NCBI GenBank assembly: GCA_017415945.1
Contig: JAFQDR010000054.1
Span: forward strand, 1 to 21,462
Length of the DNA stretch: 21,462 bases
From: Oscillospiraceae bacterium
GTDB taxonomy: Bacteria > Bacillota_A > Clostridia > Oscillospirales > Oscillospiraceae
Reading direction: 5' to 3'
The notes below the pieces were generated by a model that was given only the letters and a program-made list of their open reading frames with translations, did not search any database and was not told the DNA's origin. Every line of letters begins with the position of its first letter. The stretch's first letter is position 1. A program made the position numbers and the translations under genes. This document shows, piece after piece, positions 6,490-13,846 of the stretch.

Positions 6490-8040
6490 ATGCAAAAATA
6501 CGATGTAATCATCGTCGGCGCAGGCAACGGTGGTCTGTCTGCAGCCGCATATTTGGCAAAAGAAGGTAAGAAAGTTCTGGTCTTGGAGAAGCACAACCTG
6601 CCCGGCGGCTGCGCAACCAGCTTCCGCCGCGGTGCATATGAATTTGAAGCCACTCTGCACGAAATGTGCCAGATGGGCCGCGGTGTGGACGGCGAGCCCT
6701 TGGGTGCCGTTCGTAAGCTGCTGGACGGCTACGGACTGGATGTGGAATGGATTCCCATTAACGAATCCTTCTGCACGACTGTCACCGACCCTGATATGCC
6801 CTATGACGTAGAAATGCCTTTGGGCGTACAGGAATTCATCGACGAAATGGAACGTCAGGTACCCGGCAGCCGTGAGTCCATGACCACGGTTATGGAGCTG
6901 GCCCGTATGCTCCACGACGGCGTTGATTGGCTGGCAGAACGTCATAACCACCCCAATCCCCTGCAGAAGGTGGAAATGCTGCTGAAATACGGCGATTTGA
7001 TGAAGGTCGTTCCCGTACCCACGGAAGAAATGCTGATTCGCATTGGTGTTCCCGAAAAGGCTCGCCGCATTTATGAATCCTACTGGACGTATGTTGCCGC
7101 AGACTCCACTAATATGTCCTTTGCGGTTTACGCATACATGACCTATGTCTATCTGACCCATAAGCCTTGGATCGCAAAGCATCGCAGCCATGAAATCAGC
7201 CTTGCATTCGACCAGCGTATCCGCGAAATGGGCGGCGATATTTGGTACAACACCGAGGTTTCCAAAATTGACGTTAAGAACGGCGAAGTAAAGGGTGTTG
7301 AGCTGGCAAGCGGCGAATACATCGAATGTGACCGCGTCATTGCAAACCTCATGCCCCATGTAGTATTTGACCGCATGGTGGATCCCGCAGAAGTCCCCGA
7401 AAAGAACCTGAAGACCATGAATGCCCAGAAGCTGGCACAGGCAGCATTCACCGTATATCTGGGTCTGGATGCATCCGCTAAGGAACTGGGTCTCAAGGGC
7501 TACGACAACTTTATGCGTCCCGTGGCAAACAACCGTCAGCAGTATCTGACCTCCAACGCCATCGAAACCCACAAGGATATTACCGTCACCGTCCTTACCA
7601 ACGGTCACCCCGATGCCATTGAGGAAGGCCGTGCATTCCTGCAGTTCTCCAAATTCTACGCAGAGGATGCTTGGAAGGATGTCACCGAAGAAAACTACTT
7701 CAAGCTGAAAGATCAAATCGCCCGTGACTGCGTGGAATTCTACGAAAAGGTCACCGGTGTAGACCTGCAGGGTCACATCGAAGAAATCGTTATCGCCTCC
7801 CCCGTCACTTGGGCACGGTACCTGGGCACCCCCAGAGGTGTCGTTTACGGCTACGAGCCCCACACTTGGGACGGCATGTTCCCCAGAGTACAGTCGGGCA
7901 CCGCAAATCTGGACTACACCATCAAGGGTCTGCGCTTCGTAGGCGGTCACGGCACCCAGATGGACGGCTATAGCCAGGCATATCTGTCCGGTGCCGAACA
8001 GGCACGCTATACCCTGCACGATATGAAGGAGGGCAAATAA
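6490..8040 (+). CDS. FAD-dependent oxidoreductase, CrtI / carotenoid isomerase / retinol saturase-like
   Basis: The 516-residue flavoprotein has a classic dinucleotide-binding N-terminus: VGAGNGGLSAAAYLAKEG (residues 9-26), ending the beta-alpha-beta unit at Glu33, then HNLPGGCATSF. A C-terminal FAD motif reads LRFVGGHGTQMDGYSQAY. This layout and length fit the phytoene desaturase-related family, whose members desaturate, saturate or isomerise polyene or other hydrophobic substrates. No carotenoid biosynthesis gene is nearby. Pairing with a reductase suggests FAD is reduced by electrons from NAD(P)H, so a reductive (saturase-like) reaction on an alkene is plausible; the substrate is unknown. 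Start: GGAGGG (6478-6483) precedes the ATG at 6490. The next gene starts one base after the stop, with its ribosome site inside this gene. Confidence 0.85.
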   Translation: MQKYDVIIVGAGNGGLSAAAYLAKEGKKVLVLEKHNLPGGCATSFRRGAYEFEATLHEMCQMGRGVDGEPLGAVRKLLDGYGLDVEWIPINESFCTTVTDPDMPYDVEMPLGVQEFIDEMERQVPGSRESMTTVMELARMLHDGVDWLAERHNHPNPLQKVEMLLKYGDLMKVVPVPTEEMLIRIGVPEKARRIYESYWTYVAADSTNMSFAVYAYMTYVYLTHKPWIAKHRSHEISLAFDQRIREMGGDIWYNTEVSKIDVKNGEVKGVELASGEYIECDRVIANLMPHVVFDRMVDPAEVPEKNLKTMNAQKLAQAAFTVYLGLDASAKELGLKGYDNFMRPVANNRQQYLTSNAIETHKDITVTVLTNGHPDAIEEGRAFLQFSKFYAEDAWKDVTEENYFKLKDQIARDCVEFYEKVTGVDLQGHIEEIVIASPVTWARYLGTPRGVVYGYEPHTWDGMFPRVQSGTANLDYTIKGLRFVGGHGTQMDGYSQAYLSGAEQARYTLHDMKEGK

Positions 8041-8041
8041 A

Positions 8042-9265
8042 ATGAAGTATAATTACGACAAAAAAGCCCTGAAGGGTCTCGGTGTGGGCGCGTTCCTTGG
8101 GCAGGTAAAGCTCCGTGAAAAGATGATCGCCGAAGCCCCCACCACGCCTCCCGTATCCATCTATAACGCAAACATTCTGGCAAAGCGTCTGCATCCCAAG
8201 GCACAGCATACCATCATTGCAAAAGTAGAAGACCACGGCGATGCAAAGAGCTTCACCTTGGTTCCCAATCCCGCAAAGGGCACCACCGAAATGGCATATT
8301 TCCGTGCCAGCCAGTATGTCAGCGTTTCTCTGAACATTGACGGCGCATTGGTCAACAAGCCTTATACCATCCGCTCCAATCCCAAGGATGCACTGGGCAC
8401 AGAAAACACCAGCTATATTCTGACCATCAAGCGCACCAATCCCACCTATGCCTCCGGCTATATTCTGGACAATTGGAAGGAAGGCGACGAAGTAAAAATC
8501 AGCGGCCCTCTGGGTGATTTCTACTACCAGAATCTCCGCGACGCAAAGCACGTGATTGCTCTGGCGGGCGGCTCGGGCATTACCCCCTTCTACTCCATGG
8601 CAGCCGCCATTGCAGACGGCATTGAAGATTTTGATATGACCATTTTGTACGGCAGCCGCACCGCCGACGGCATCCTGCTGAAGGATGAGATTGAAGCAGT
8701 GGCAGCTCGCTCCAACGGCAGAGTGAAAGTCGTTCATGTACTTTCCCATGAGGAAAAGGAAGGCTATGAACATGGTTTCCTCACCGCAGAGCTCATCAAG
8801 AAATATGCTCCCGAGGGTGACTACTCTGTATTCATGTGCGGCCCCAAGGCCATGTATGACTATGAAGAAGGTCAGATGAAGCTTCTCGGTCTGCCCAAGC
8901 GCCGTTACCGCATGGAAATGAGCGGCGACTACATGGGCGTGGAAAAGAACGCCGACTACCCCACCGATGTTGCCGGCAAGGTATTCAATCTGACCGTGGA
9001 CATCCGCGGCAAGAAGCAGACTGTCCCCGCAAAGGCGGGAGAAAGCCTTCTTTGGGCGATGGAGAAAGCAGGCATTGCGGCACCTTCCCACTGCCGCAGC
9101 GGTGAATGCGGCTGGTGCCATTCCAAGCTGGTCAGCGGCAAGTTCTACTGCCCCGAAGATGCCGACGGCCGTCGTGCCGCAGACATCAAGTTCGGCTGGA
9201 TCCATCCCTGCTGCTCCTTCCCCCTGAGCGACATTGAGATCTGTGTATATCCCACAAACGATTAA
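8042..9265 (+). CDS. NAD(P)H:acceptor reductase with FAD, NAD and C-terminal 2Fe-2S ferredoxin domains
   Basis: This 407-residue electron-transfer protein starts with about 50 residues of extension. A ferredoxin-reductase FAD domain follows (KPYTIRS flavin-binding motif), then an NAD(P) domain with LAGGSGITPFYSM (GGSG at 176-179) and MCGPKAMYD. The C-terminal plant-type 2Fe-2S domain has cysteines C351, C356, C359 and a fourth at C390 or C391. The order FAD-NAD-2Fe2S matches reductase components such as Hcr and dioxygenase reductases. It should pass electrons from NAD(P)H to a partner, most simply the flavoprotein encoded one base upstream. GAAGGAGGG (8024-8032) inside the upstream gene is its ribosome site, so the two are translationally close or coupled. 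A strong terminator follows. Confidence 0.93.
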   Translation: MKYNYDKKALKGLGVGAFLGQVKLREKMIAEAPTTPPVSIYNANILAKRLHPKAQHTIIAKVEDHGDAKSFTLVPNPAKGTTEMAYFRASQYVSVSLNIDGALVNKPYTIRSNPKDALGTENTSYILTIKRTNPTYASGYILDNWKEGDEVKISGPLGDFYYQNLRDAKHVIALAGGSGITPFYSMAAAIADGIEDFDMTILYGSRTADGILLKDEIEAVAARSNGRVKVVHVLSHEEKEGYEHGFLTAELIKKYAPEGDYSVFMCGPKAMYDYEEGQMKLLGLPKRRYRMEMSGDYMGVEKNADYPTDVAGKVFNLTVDIRGKKQTVPAKAGESLLWAMEKAGIAAPSHCRSGECGWCHSKLVSGKFYCPEDADGRRAADIKFGWIHPCCSFPLSDIEICVYPTND

Positions 9266-9279
9266 ACTTCTATAACAGC

Positions 9280-9311
9280 AAAAAAGCAGGAGCTTCGGCT
9301 CCTGCTTTTTT
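9280..9311 (+). terminator. Terminator of the redox operon (first of two identical copies)
   Basis: GCAGGAGC-TTCG-GCTCCTGC with six flanking As and six Ts, a UUCG-capped intrinsic terminator 15 bases after the reductase stop. The same 32-bp sequence (9281-9312) recurs at 9538-9569. Confidence 0.95.
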
Positions 9312-9312
9312 C

Positions 9313-9537
9313 AGACTGTCAAAAAAAGCTTCGCAAAATTTCGTCCGTAAGGACGAAACAAAGTCAAATCTATTTTTCGCGCCGGCATGTACGAAGCGAA
9401 AAATACGAATGGGTCTGCAAGTGTGGAATTTGTTCGCAGAATGCGGACAAATTATGCGCGCGGCAGACCTGCTTGCCCATCGCGTAAGCGGGGGCTTCTC
9501 TGTCAAAATACTCCGTAGGAGTATTTTGACAGACTCC
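9313..9537 (+). repeat. Structured dispersed repeat, copy A (candidate ncRNA or small mobile element)
   Basis: This gap between convergent genes has no credible gene. It is a chain of hairpins. (1) TTTCGTCC/GGACGAAA with GTAA loop (9339-9358). (2) TATTTTTCGC/GCGAAAAATA with a 15-nt loop (9371-9405). (3) GGTCTGC/GCAGACC (9412-9469) enclosing an 11-bp stem at 9427-9453. (4) CGC-GTAA-GCG with flanking CCC/GGG (9476-9493). (5) A perfect 16-bp stem at 9499-9533. Copy B at 17476-17723 shares hairpins 1-3 and the core of 4, with a 35-nt identical stretch (9370-9404 here). The GTAA loops are GNRA type only on the plus strand, so I assign plus. CTGTCAAAA (9316-9324) and TTTTGACAG (9524-9532) form end repeats. 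I do not recognise the family. Confidence 0.8.
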
Positions 9538-9568
9538 AAAAAGCAGGAGCTTCGGCTCCTGCTTTTTT
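9538..9568. terminator. Second identical terminator, abutting the GNAT gene
   Basis: Same GCAGGAGC-TTCG-GCTCCTGC hairpin as at 9280-9311, with five As and six Ts, so it can work in both directions. On the minus strand it begins one base past the GNAT stop codon and serves that gene. On the plus strand it would end any transcript crossing repeat copy A. Confidence 0.92.
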
Positions 9569-10072
9569 CTATTGAATGTTCAAGTACATATAGTCAAAGG
9601 GAACATCTGTATTGTCTATTTGAAAGAATGCGGGATGAGTACCGATTTTTCGGAAGCCGAGCTTCTCATAGAGATGAATGGCTGCCTCATTATCGCTGCG
9701 CACCTGCAGGTCAATTACTGCAAATCCATTTACTTTCGCAAAAGCAACAATTTCCTCCATCAGCAGTCTGCCGATACCTCGGTTCCAATATTCCTTCACT
9801 ACCGCAACGCTGAGATCTCCCCGATGGCTCATACGGCGGGGCATACGGGACAAGGATGCATTCCCGACAATTATGTCACCATGCTTGGCAAGCAGCATCA
9901 CGCTGTCACGGGAATGTTCCAAGGAGGCGATATACGCCGCTTCCTCCTCCACGGAAAAGGGCACACCCTCTCCCCCAAAGGTCAGGTTATCCGTCTCCCC
10001 ACCTACCTGCTTCAAAAACGCCAGCAATTCCGCCGCATCCAACGGAGAGGCTTTTTCAATACTGATTTGCAT
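9569..10072 (-). CDS. GNAT-family N-acetyltransferase
   Basis: The 167-residue protein has the single GNAT domain at the usual length. Motif A, which holds acetyl-CoA, is VVKEYWNRGIGRLLMEEIV, with the R-G-I-G-R pyrophosphate loop. Motif B follows as LQVRSDNEAAIHLYEKLGFRKIG. The family acetylates amines on small molecules or protein N-termini; the substrate is not evident, and RimJ/RimL-like or YhhY-like roles are possible. I chose the ATG at 10072: AAGGAGGG (10081-10088) lies in front of it, and the extended -10 at 10095-10103 puts the transcript start inside the longer ORF. It has its own promoter and a terminator directly at its stop, so it is monocistronic. Confidence 0.92.
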   Translation of the reverse strand: MQISIEKASPLDAAELLAFLKQVGGETDNLTFGGEGVPFSVEEEAAYIASLEHSRDSVMLLAKHGDIIVGNASLSRMPRRMSHRGDLSVAVVKEYWNRGIGRLLMEEIVAFAKVNGFAVIDLQVRSDNEAAIHLYEKLGFRKIGTHPAFFQIDNTDVPFDYMYLNIQ

Positions 10073-10094
10073 CTCATATCCCTCCTTTTCGCAC

Positions 10095-10103
10095 ATTATA
10101 GCA
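10095..10103 (-). promoter_or_regulatory. Extended -10 promoter of the GNAT gene
   Basis: Minus strand TGC-TATAAT (10103-10095), an extended -10 with a perfect hexamer. No good -35 lies 17 bases upstream, where the sequence is taken up by the terminator hairpin of the upstream operon. Extended -10 promoters can work without one. Confidence 0.65.
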
Positions 10104-10105
10104 CA

Positions 10106-10131
10106 AAGGGGATGGCTTTCGCCACCCCCTT
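10106..10131 (-). terminator. Hairpin after the SPFH/TPM operon
   Basis: On the minus strand AAGGGGGTGGC pairs with GCCATCCCCTT around a GAAA loop (11 bp with one G-U). Only three Ts follow directly, so it is a weak or partial terminator. It sits 18 bases after the TPM gene stop and directly in front of the GNAT -10. Confidence 0.65.
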
Positions 10132-10148
10132 ATATCGCTCGTTTTGTT

Positions 10149-11417
10149 TTAAAAGCTTCCGCTTCTGCCGGAACCGCCGCCTCCGCTAAAAGAACCGGAG
10201 GAACCGGAAGAATCATCGTCATCGCTGCTCAAATCTCTCGTGGATGTAGTCTTATATACAAAAATGTCCATTCTCTCCGTGAGAGTCAGACCGCTTTCGG
10301 ATACATAAGCAACCGCTTCCTTTTCTTCGGCCACACTCTTCATTTGACCAAGCAGAACAAAGCATACAAGACCGGCACTTAGCAAAGCAGCTATAATTAC
10401 AATCACATAAGCCCCTGTTTTGCTCGCTCTGATCGGTTCACCCTGCTCTGCCAAACGCATATATTCGCCGCATTCCAGCGCAAAATCTTCCAGAGCTTCA
10501 TACCACAGGTCGCTGCCAAGATCATCAAGGAATACCTTTTCAAGCTGTTCCTGACCATAAGCATCGAAGATATATTCCGCGTTTTCACCGTAGACAAAAA
10601 ATGCAAATTTGCGGTTTACAACATCGATCATCAGCAAAATGCCGTCTCTGTCGGGACCAACACCCAACGCATTGTCATGGTACAGATTGATCACCGCATC
10701 AGGCGCATCTTCGCCGAACTGCAAGTAATCATCGGTCACCACCGCATAGCATCCGCATCCGTACAGATTTTCATTTTCCTTTACGATTTTCTCCAGCGCA
10801 GCATCCTGCTCTGCCGTAAGCACGCCGCTCATATCGACCACATTGCCTTCCTCGAAGAAATGCAAGGTGGGCGTTGCCGAAACAGCTTCATTTGTCTCGC
10901 CCTCAGCATAGGCAATCACGGAGTCGGACATAACACTGACCACGCGAGTCATTGCCAAGCTGTCCTGTTCCAAATCGCCGCTCCACACATCGTTGGTTAA
11001 GCAGGGATCCAGTGCTTCAACCAAAACATCCACAATCCCATACCAAGAGCTGTCGTCTCCACCGGCATATACATACCAGTCCTCGACATACCAGCCCGCA
11101 GCATCTTCCACAACGTACACAGACAAAGAAACACCATTCTTGTCTTCCCCAACACCATATTCATATTCATTGTAAACGTACTCTGCAACAGCAGCGATTC
11201 CGCTGTCATCCAAAGAGGTAAACACATCAATACGAATATCAAACGCATTGGTATCAATTACATTCGGTATCGTTTCCTCTGCCAGTGTCTGCAGCTCTTG
11301 GGTCCAAAGCTCTTCCGTTTCATCATAATATGTTCCATATTCATAAGCGGCAAAAGCCGGAACAGCCAGAAACGCAGCAAGCATCAAACACAAAAGCAAA
11401 CTATGCATTTTCTTCAT
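10149..11417 (-). CDS. TPM-domain membrane protein with signal peptide and Ser/Gly-rich tail
   Basis: This 422-residue protein begins with a signal peptide (MKKMHSLLLCLMLAAFLAVP, cleavage likely after AFA). Two tandem TPM (Psb32/YgcG-like) domains follow, about residues 28-170 and 195-325; the second holds GVGPDRDGILLMIDVVNRKF. A transmembrane helix at about 335-358 comes next, then a cytoplasmic tail ending in an Asp/Ser block and a Gly-rich SFSGGGGSGRSGSF. TPM proteins of this layout are extracytoplasmic and membrane-anchored, of uncertain biochemical role. The tail type is common in YgcG-like proteins. AAGGAGG lies seven bases before the ATG. It is the last gene of the five-gene operon, 12 bases after its neighbour, and parallels YdjH of the B. 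subtilis PspA-linked cluster. Confidence 0.85.
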   Translation of the reverse strand: MKKMHSLLLCLMLAAFLAVPAFAAYEYGTYYDETEELWTQELQTLAEETIPNVIDTNAFDIRIDVFTSLDDSGIAAVAEYVYNEYEYGVGEDKNGVSLSVYVVEDAAGWYVEDWYVYAGGDDSSWYGIVDVLVEALDPCLTNDVWSGDLEQDSLAMTRVVSVMSDSVIAYAEGETNEAVSATPTLHFFEEGNVVDMSGVLTAEQDAALEKIVKENENLYGCGCYAVVTDDYLQFGEDAPDAVINLYHDNALGVGPDRDGILLMIDVVNRKFAFFVYGENAEYIFDAYGQEQLEKVFLDDLGSDLWYEALEDFALECGEYMRLAEQGEPIRASKTGAYVIVIIAALLSAGLVCFVLLGQMKSVAEEKEAVAYVSESGLTLTERMDIFVYKTTSTRDLSSDDDDSSGSSGSFSGGGGSGRSGSF

Positions 11418-11429
11418 GCCATCGCCTCC

Positions 11430-12536
11430 TTACAGGAATGTCACAATGGCACAGCCAATTGCCGCTACCGCAGCTGCGACCGCGGCAAAGGTTTTGGCAA
11501 CCTTCCCCTTGTTTACAGGGAGGTCACCCACAGTTTTTCCTGTTTGACCATTGACCGCAAACATATAGCGCTCTCCGTTCCACTCTGTGCTCAGCATCCA
11601 AACCGGAAGCAGTGCATAATGTACCTGCCCCCGCTGAAGTTCGATCGATTCGTTGCGTGGAATGCATGAGGTATAGCCAATGGAAGCTTCACGCAAAAGC
11701 GCATCGGATACCGTTTGCTTCGCACGTGCATCTGCACGTTCCGCACACTGCTCCACAGTCACATCATATTTGTCCGCCAAGTAACCGGGCATATATGCGG
11801 TGGAAAAAGGCATGAGTGCAGAATAATCAAAGGGCTCAATGGAATCCATATATCGGTCATCCATTTTAGAGGATGCATCCACGGGGATCTTTTCAAAACG
11901 AATGATCCCACTGCGGCTTACATCGTAATGATATGTATCTGTATATTCCGTATCACCGAGCGTATAAACGTCCACTCTGGTGGCATCGTATGATGCATAG
12001 CCCTCTGCCTGCCCGTCAAACATCCAGAAGGGTACATATACTCCCTTGATTTCCCGTATTGAATTTTCGTCGCTGAATCGTTTTGGCAGGAAGAATTTCC
12101 CTTTATAATGCTCCTTCAGCTTTGCAATCGCCTCTTCCTTGGTCACCTTGAAGGGAATGACAAAATCGGGCTTCAGCATACCGCTGAACTGTCCCTGCAC
12201 AATAGTGGGATTGCCGCAATAGGGGCAGGAGCTTGCCGCAGTGCTAGCATCGCAAATCAGCTCCGCACCGCAGGAGGGACAGCTATAGGTTTTCATTCCC
12301 GCTGCATCCGTTCCCCATTCGGAGCTCATACCGGAAGTATCCCATGCCGCTTCGATGCTTGCAGCCTGTTCGGAAGCCTCAACAGCCTGTTTTTCTTTTT
12401 CGGCCATCAATGCCTCCATCTGTGCCACCTCGAAGCTGCTGCCGCAGAATTCACAGGCCAGTTTTCCCGTTGCGGCATCATAAGCGAGAGGTGCGGTACA
12501 AGACGGGCACTGATAGGTTGTTACTTGACCGTTCAT
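11430..12536 (-). CDS. TFIIB-type zinc-ribbon protein with C-terminal membrane anchor (YdjG-like)
   Basis: In this 368-residue protein a first zinc ribbon has C10, C13, C28 and C31 (YQCPSC ... CEFCGSSFE). A second, at about residues 83-110, reads YSCPSCGAEL ... CPYCGNPTIV. A long beta-rich central region (KPDFVIPFKVTKEEAIAKL, GVYVPFWMFDGQAEG, LPVWMLSTEWNGERYMFAVNGQTGK) is characteristic of proteins annotated as TFIIB-type zinc ribbon or PriA-like, such as YdjG. The last 20 residues are a hydrophobic helix, so it is tail-anchored. It is not a helicase despite some database names. Two adjacent ATGs occur; AGGAGG sits six bases before the one at 12536, so I prefer that over 12539. It lies third from the operon start by function, between the DUF4428 and TPM genes. 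Confidence 0.85.
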   Translation of the reverse strand: MNGQVTTYQCPSCTAPLAYDAATGKLACEFCGSSFEVAQMEALMAEKEKQAVEASEQAASIEAAWDTSGMSSEWGTDAAGMKTYSCPSCGAELICDASTAASSCPYCGNPTIVQGQFSGMLKPDFVIPFKVTKEEAIAKLKEHYKGKFFLPKRFSDENSIREIKGVYVPFWMFDGQAEGYASYDATRVDVYTLGDTEYTDTYHYDVSRSGIIRFEKIPVDASSKMDDRYMDSIEPFDYSALMPFSTAYMPGYLADKYDVTVEQCAERADARAKQTVSDALLREASIGYTSCIPRNESIELQRGQVHYALLPVWMLSTEWNGERYMFAVNGQTGKTVGDLPVNKGKVAKTFAAVAAAVAAIGCAIVTFL

Positions 12537-12569
12537 CATAAGCCTCCTTTCCGAATCACGCACACCGGA

Positions 12570-13547
12570 TTAAATCAACCGTGTGCCGCAATTTTCACAG
12601 AATTTCCCGTTTGCGGGAGCCCCGCAGCCGGGACAGAACTTGGGACCTGCTGCAGGCGCCGCAGCCGCAGCAGTTGCTGTCATCTCAGCCTGAATACGAG
12701 CCTGTGCTTCCTTCATGGCCTGGGTCTGCAGTACAAAGTAGGCATCGCGGTTGGGAAGATCGTTCACCAATGCCGTTACGGTTTTATTGATCTCAACCAC
12801 TGTTTCAAAATCGGGCGCAGTGCGAATCTTCTCGATCAGCGCCATAATGGGGTCACTGCCCGTTCCGCTCGTACCCATTCCCTTGCTGCGATCGATCACA
12901 TTCTGAATATCCGCAAACATCTGCTGATGAATGCGATATTCGGGATGATAAGTGTGGTCATTGCCACGGTTGTTAAACAGACCGCCGCCGATTTTTTCGG
13001 AGACAATTTCAACAGTGTTGCGATTGAGCTTCACAACGATCTTGTCAAAATAAGGATTGTTTGCGATGGTAAGCTCCGCAAAGAAGTCATAGTTATATTC
13101 GTATCTTTCGGGGAAGTAGCTCTGTTCCTCGCCCTGCTCATCCTTATAAGTCAGTTCTCTGTCATAATGCTGTACTTCAAACTCGCAGGCGGTAACATCC
13201 TTAAACAGAACGATATCGGGATTTTCCTTTCTCCATTCCTTTGCATCACTGACAACAAAGCGGTAAGGAATTCCATTTCGTTCTTCAAACATAAACTTGT
13301 CATTATTACCGATGGTACGGGTCGGATTGAAGCCCGCCAGTTCCTTGGCATTTGCTTCTCTGTATTCCAGCTGCTGCTTGATCTGCTCTACGGTAGAGTG
13401 ACGACGGTCATCAAAGAAAGGAGAAAGCTTTGCAGCGCACTTCTTGCACATGTTGCCGTCTTCCAGCTTGCGATTGCCCAGCAGACCGATTTCACCGCCG
13501 CAAATTGCACATTCCTTTTTCTTAAACAAATTACCGAACAATGCCAT
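12570..13547 (-). CDS. DUF4428 protein with C-terminal zinc ribbon
   Basis: In this 325-residue protein an N-terminal DUF4428 motif has C13, C16, C34 and C37 (CAICGGEIGLLGNRKL ... CKKCAAKLSPFF), likely one zinc. A middle region of about 200 residues looks like a bPH/GRAM-like beta domain (GNNDKFMFEERNGIPYRFVV, FAELTIANNPYFDKIVVKL); that fold is an impression only. An Ala-rich linker leads to a C-terminal zinc ribbon, KFCPGCGAPANGKFCENCG (about 303-321). No membrane segment is present. AAGGAG precedes the ATG. The C-terminal ribbon closely resembles the repeated ribbons of the SPFH protein two genes upstream, which suggests shared partners. Function is unknown. Confidence 0.85.
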   Translation of the reverse strand: MALFGNLFKKKECAICGGEIGLLGNRKLEDGNMCKKCAAKLSPFFDDRRHSTVEQIKQQLEYREANAKELAGFNPTRTIGNNDKFMFEERNGIPYRFVVSDAKEWRKENPDIVLFKDVTACEFEVQHYDRELTYKDEQGEEQSYFPERYEYNYDFFAELTIANNPYFDKIVVKLNRNTVEIVSEKIGGGLFNNRGNDHTYHPEYRIHQQMFADIQNVIDRSKGMGTSGTGSDPIMALIEKIRTAPDFETVVEINKTVTALVNDLPNRDAYFVLQTQAMKEAQARIQAEMTATAAAAAPAAGPKFCPGCGAPANGKFCENCGTRLI

Positions 13548-13559
13548 AATCTCATCTCC

Positions 13560-13844
13560 TTATTTGTTTTCGTTCTTAAAAGCTCCGATACGTTCGGATG
13601 CGCGCTTGCTTCCGGGGGCAGGTGTTGCATCAGAGGTACTTGAAAGCCATCCCGTAAACAGGGTGATCGCCAATGCCCAGAACACCCAGATCCCCAGACA
13701 AAGCCACGTAAACACCAAAGGCAGGCTCACCAGATAGTGTAGCACCAGCATCACAACGGCAAATCCAAGCCACTCACTTTGAAAAAACAAATTGAGAAAT
13801 AACGCCATCCAAAAGCCTATGTTGGGTGAAGCTCTGCGTTTCAT
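13560..13844 (-). CDS. Small two-helix membrane protein
   Basis: The 94-residue protein has hydrophobic segments at about residues 10-45 (probably one long or two short helices) and 46-66 (LCLGIWVFWALAITLFTGWL), then a polar tail with SDATPAPGSKRASERIGAF. It has no recognisable domain. It starts two bases after the SPFH gene stop codon and ends 12 bases before the DUF4428 gene, so it is a true operon member. Its ribosome site (GGGAGAT, inside the end of the SPFH gene) is suboptimal, which suggests coupling. In context it may anchor the soluble zinc-binding proteins to the membrane; that is inference. Confidence 0.75.
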   Translation of the reverse strand: MKRRASPNIGFWMALFLNLFFQSEWLGFAVVMLVLHYLVSLPLVFTWLCLGIWVFWALAITLFTGWLSSTSDATPAPGSKRASERIGAFKNENK

Positions 13845-13846
13845 GC

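Noticed and set aside
6451..8019. 522-codon open frame on the minus strand, opposite the FAD oxidoreductase gene
   Set aside because: Its product is cysteine/histidine-rich with no family resemblance, and the plus strand carries an unmistakable flavoprotein. It is a codon-bias shadow.
7922..9205. 427-codon minus-strand open frame opposite the reductase gene
   Set aside because: Shadow frame spanning the boundary of two real plus-strand genes.
9313..9537. Possible conventional insertion sequence
   Set aside because: No transposase frame, end repeats only 9 bp and not shared with copy B. A non-autonomous element remains possible and is kept as a finding.
9280..9568. Possible CRISPR array because of the direct terminator repeats
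   Set aside because: Only two copies, 257 bp apart; the repeat is an intrinsic terminator and there are no spacers or cas genes.
9409..9813. 134-codon plus-strand open frame crossing repeat copy A and the GNAT gene
   Set aside because: It runs through hairpins and a terminator, then antisense to a good GNAT gene; no ribosome site or family resemblance.
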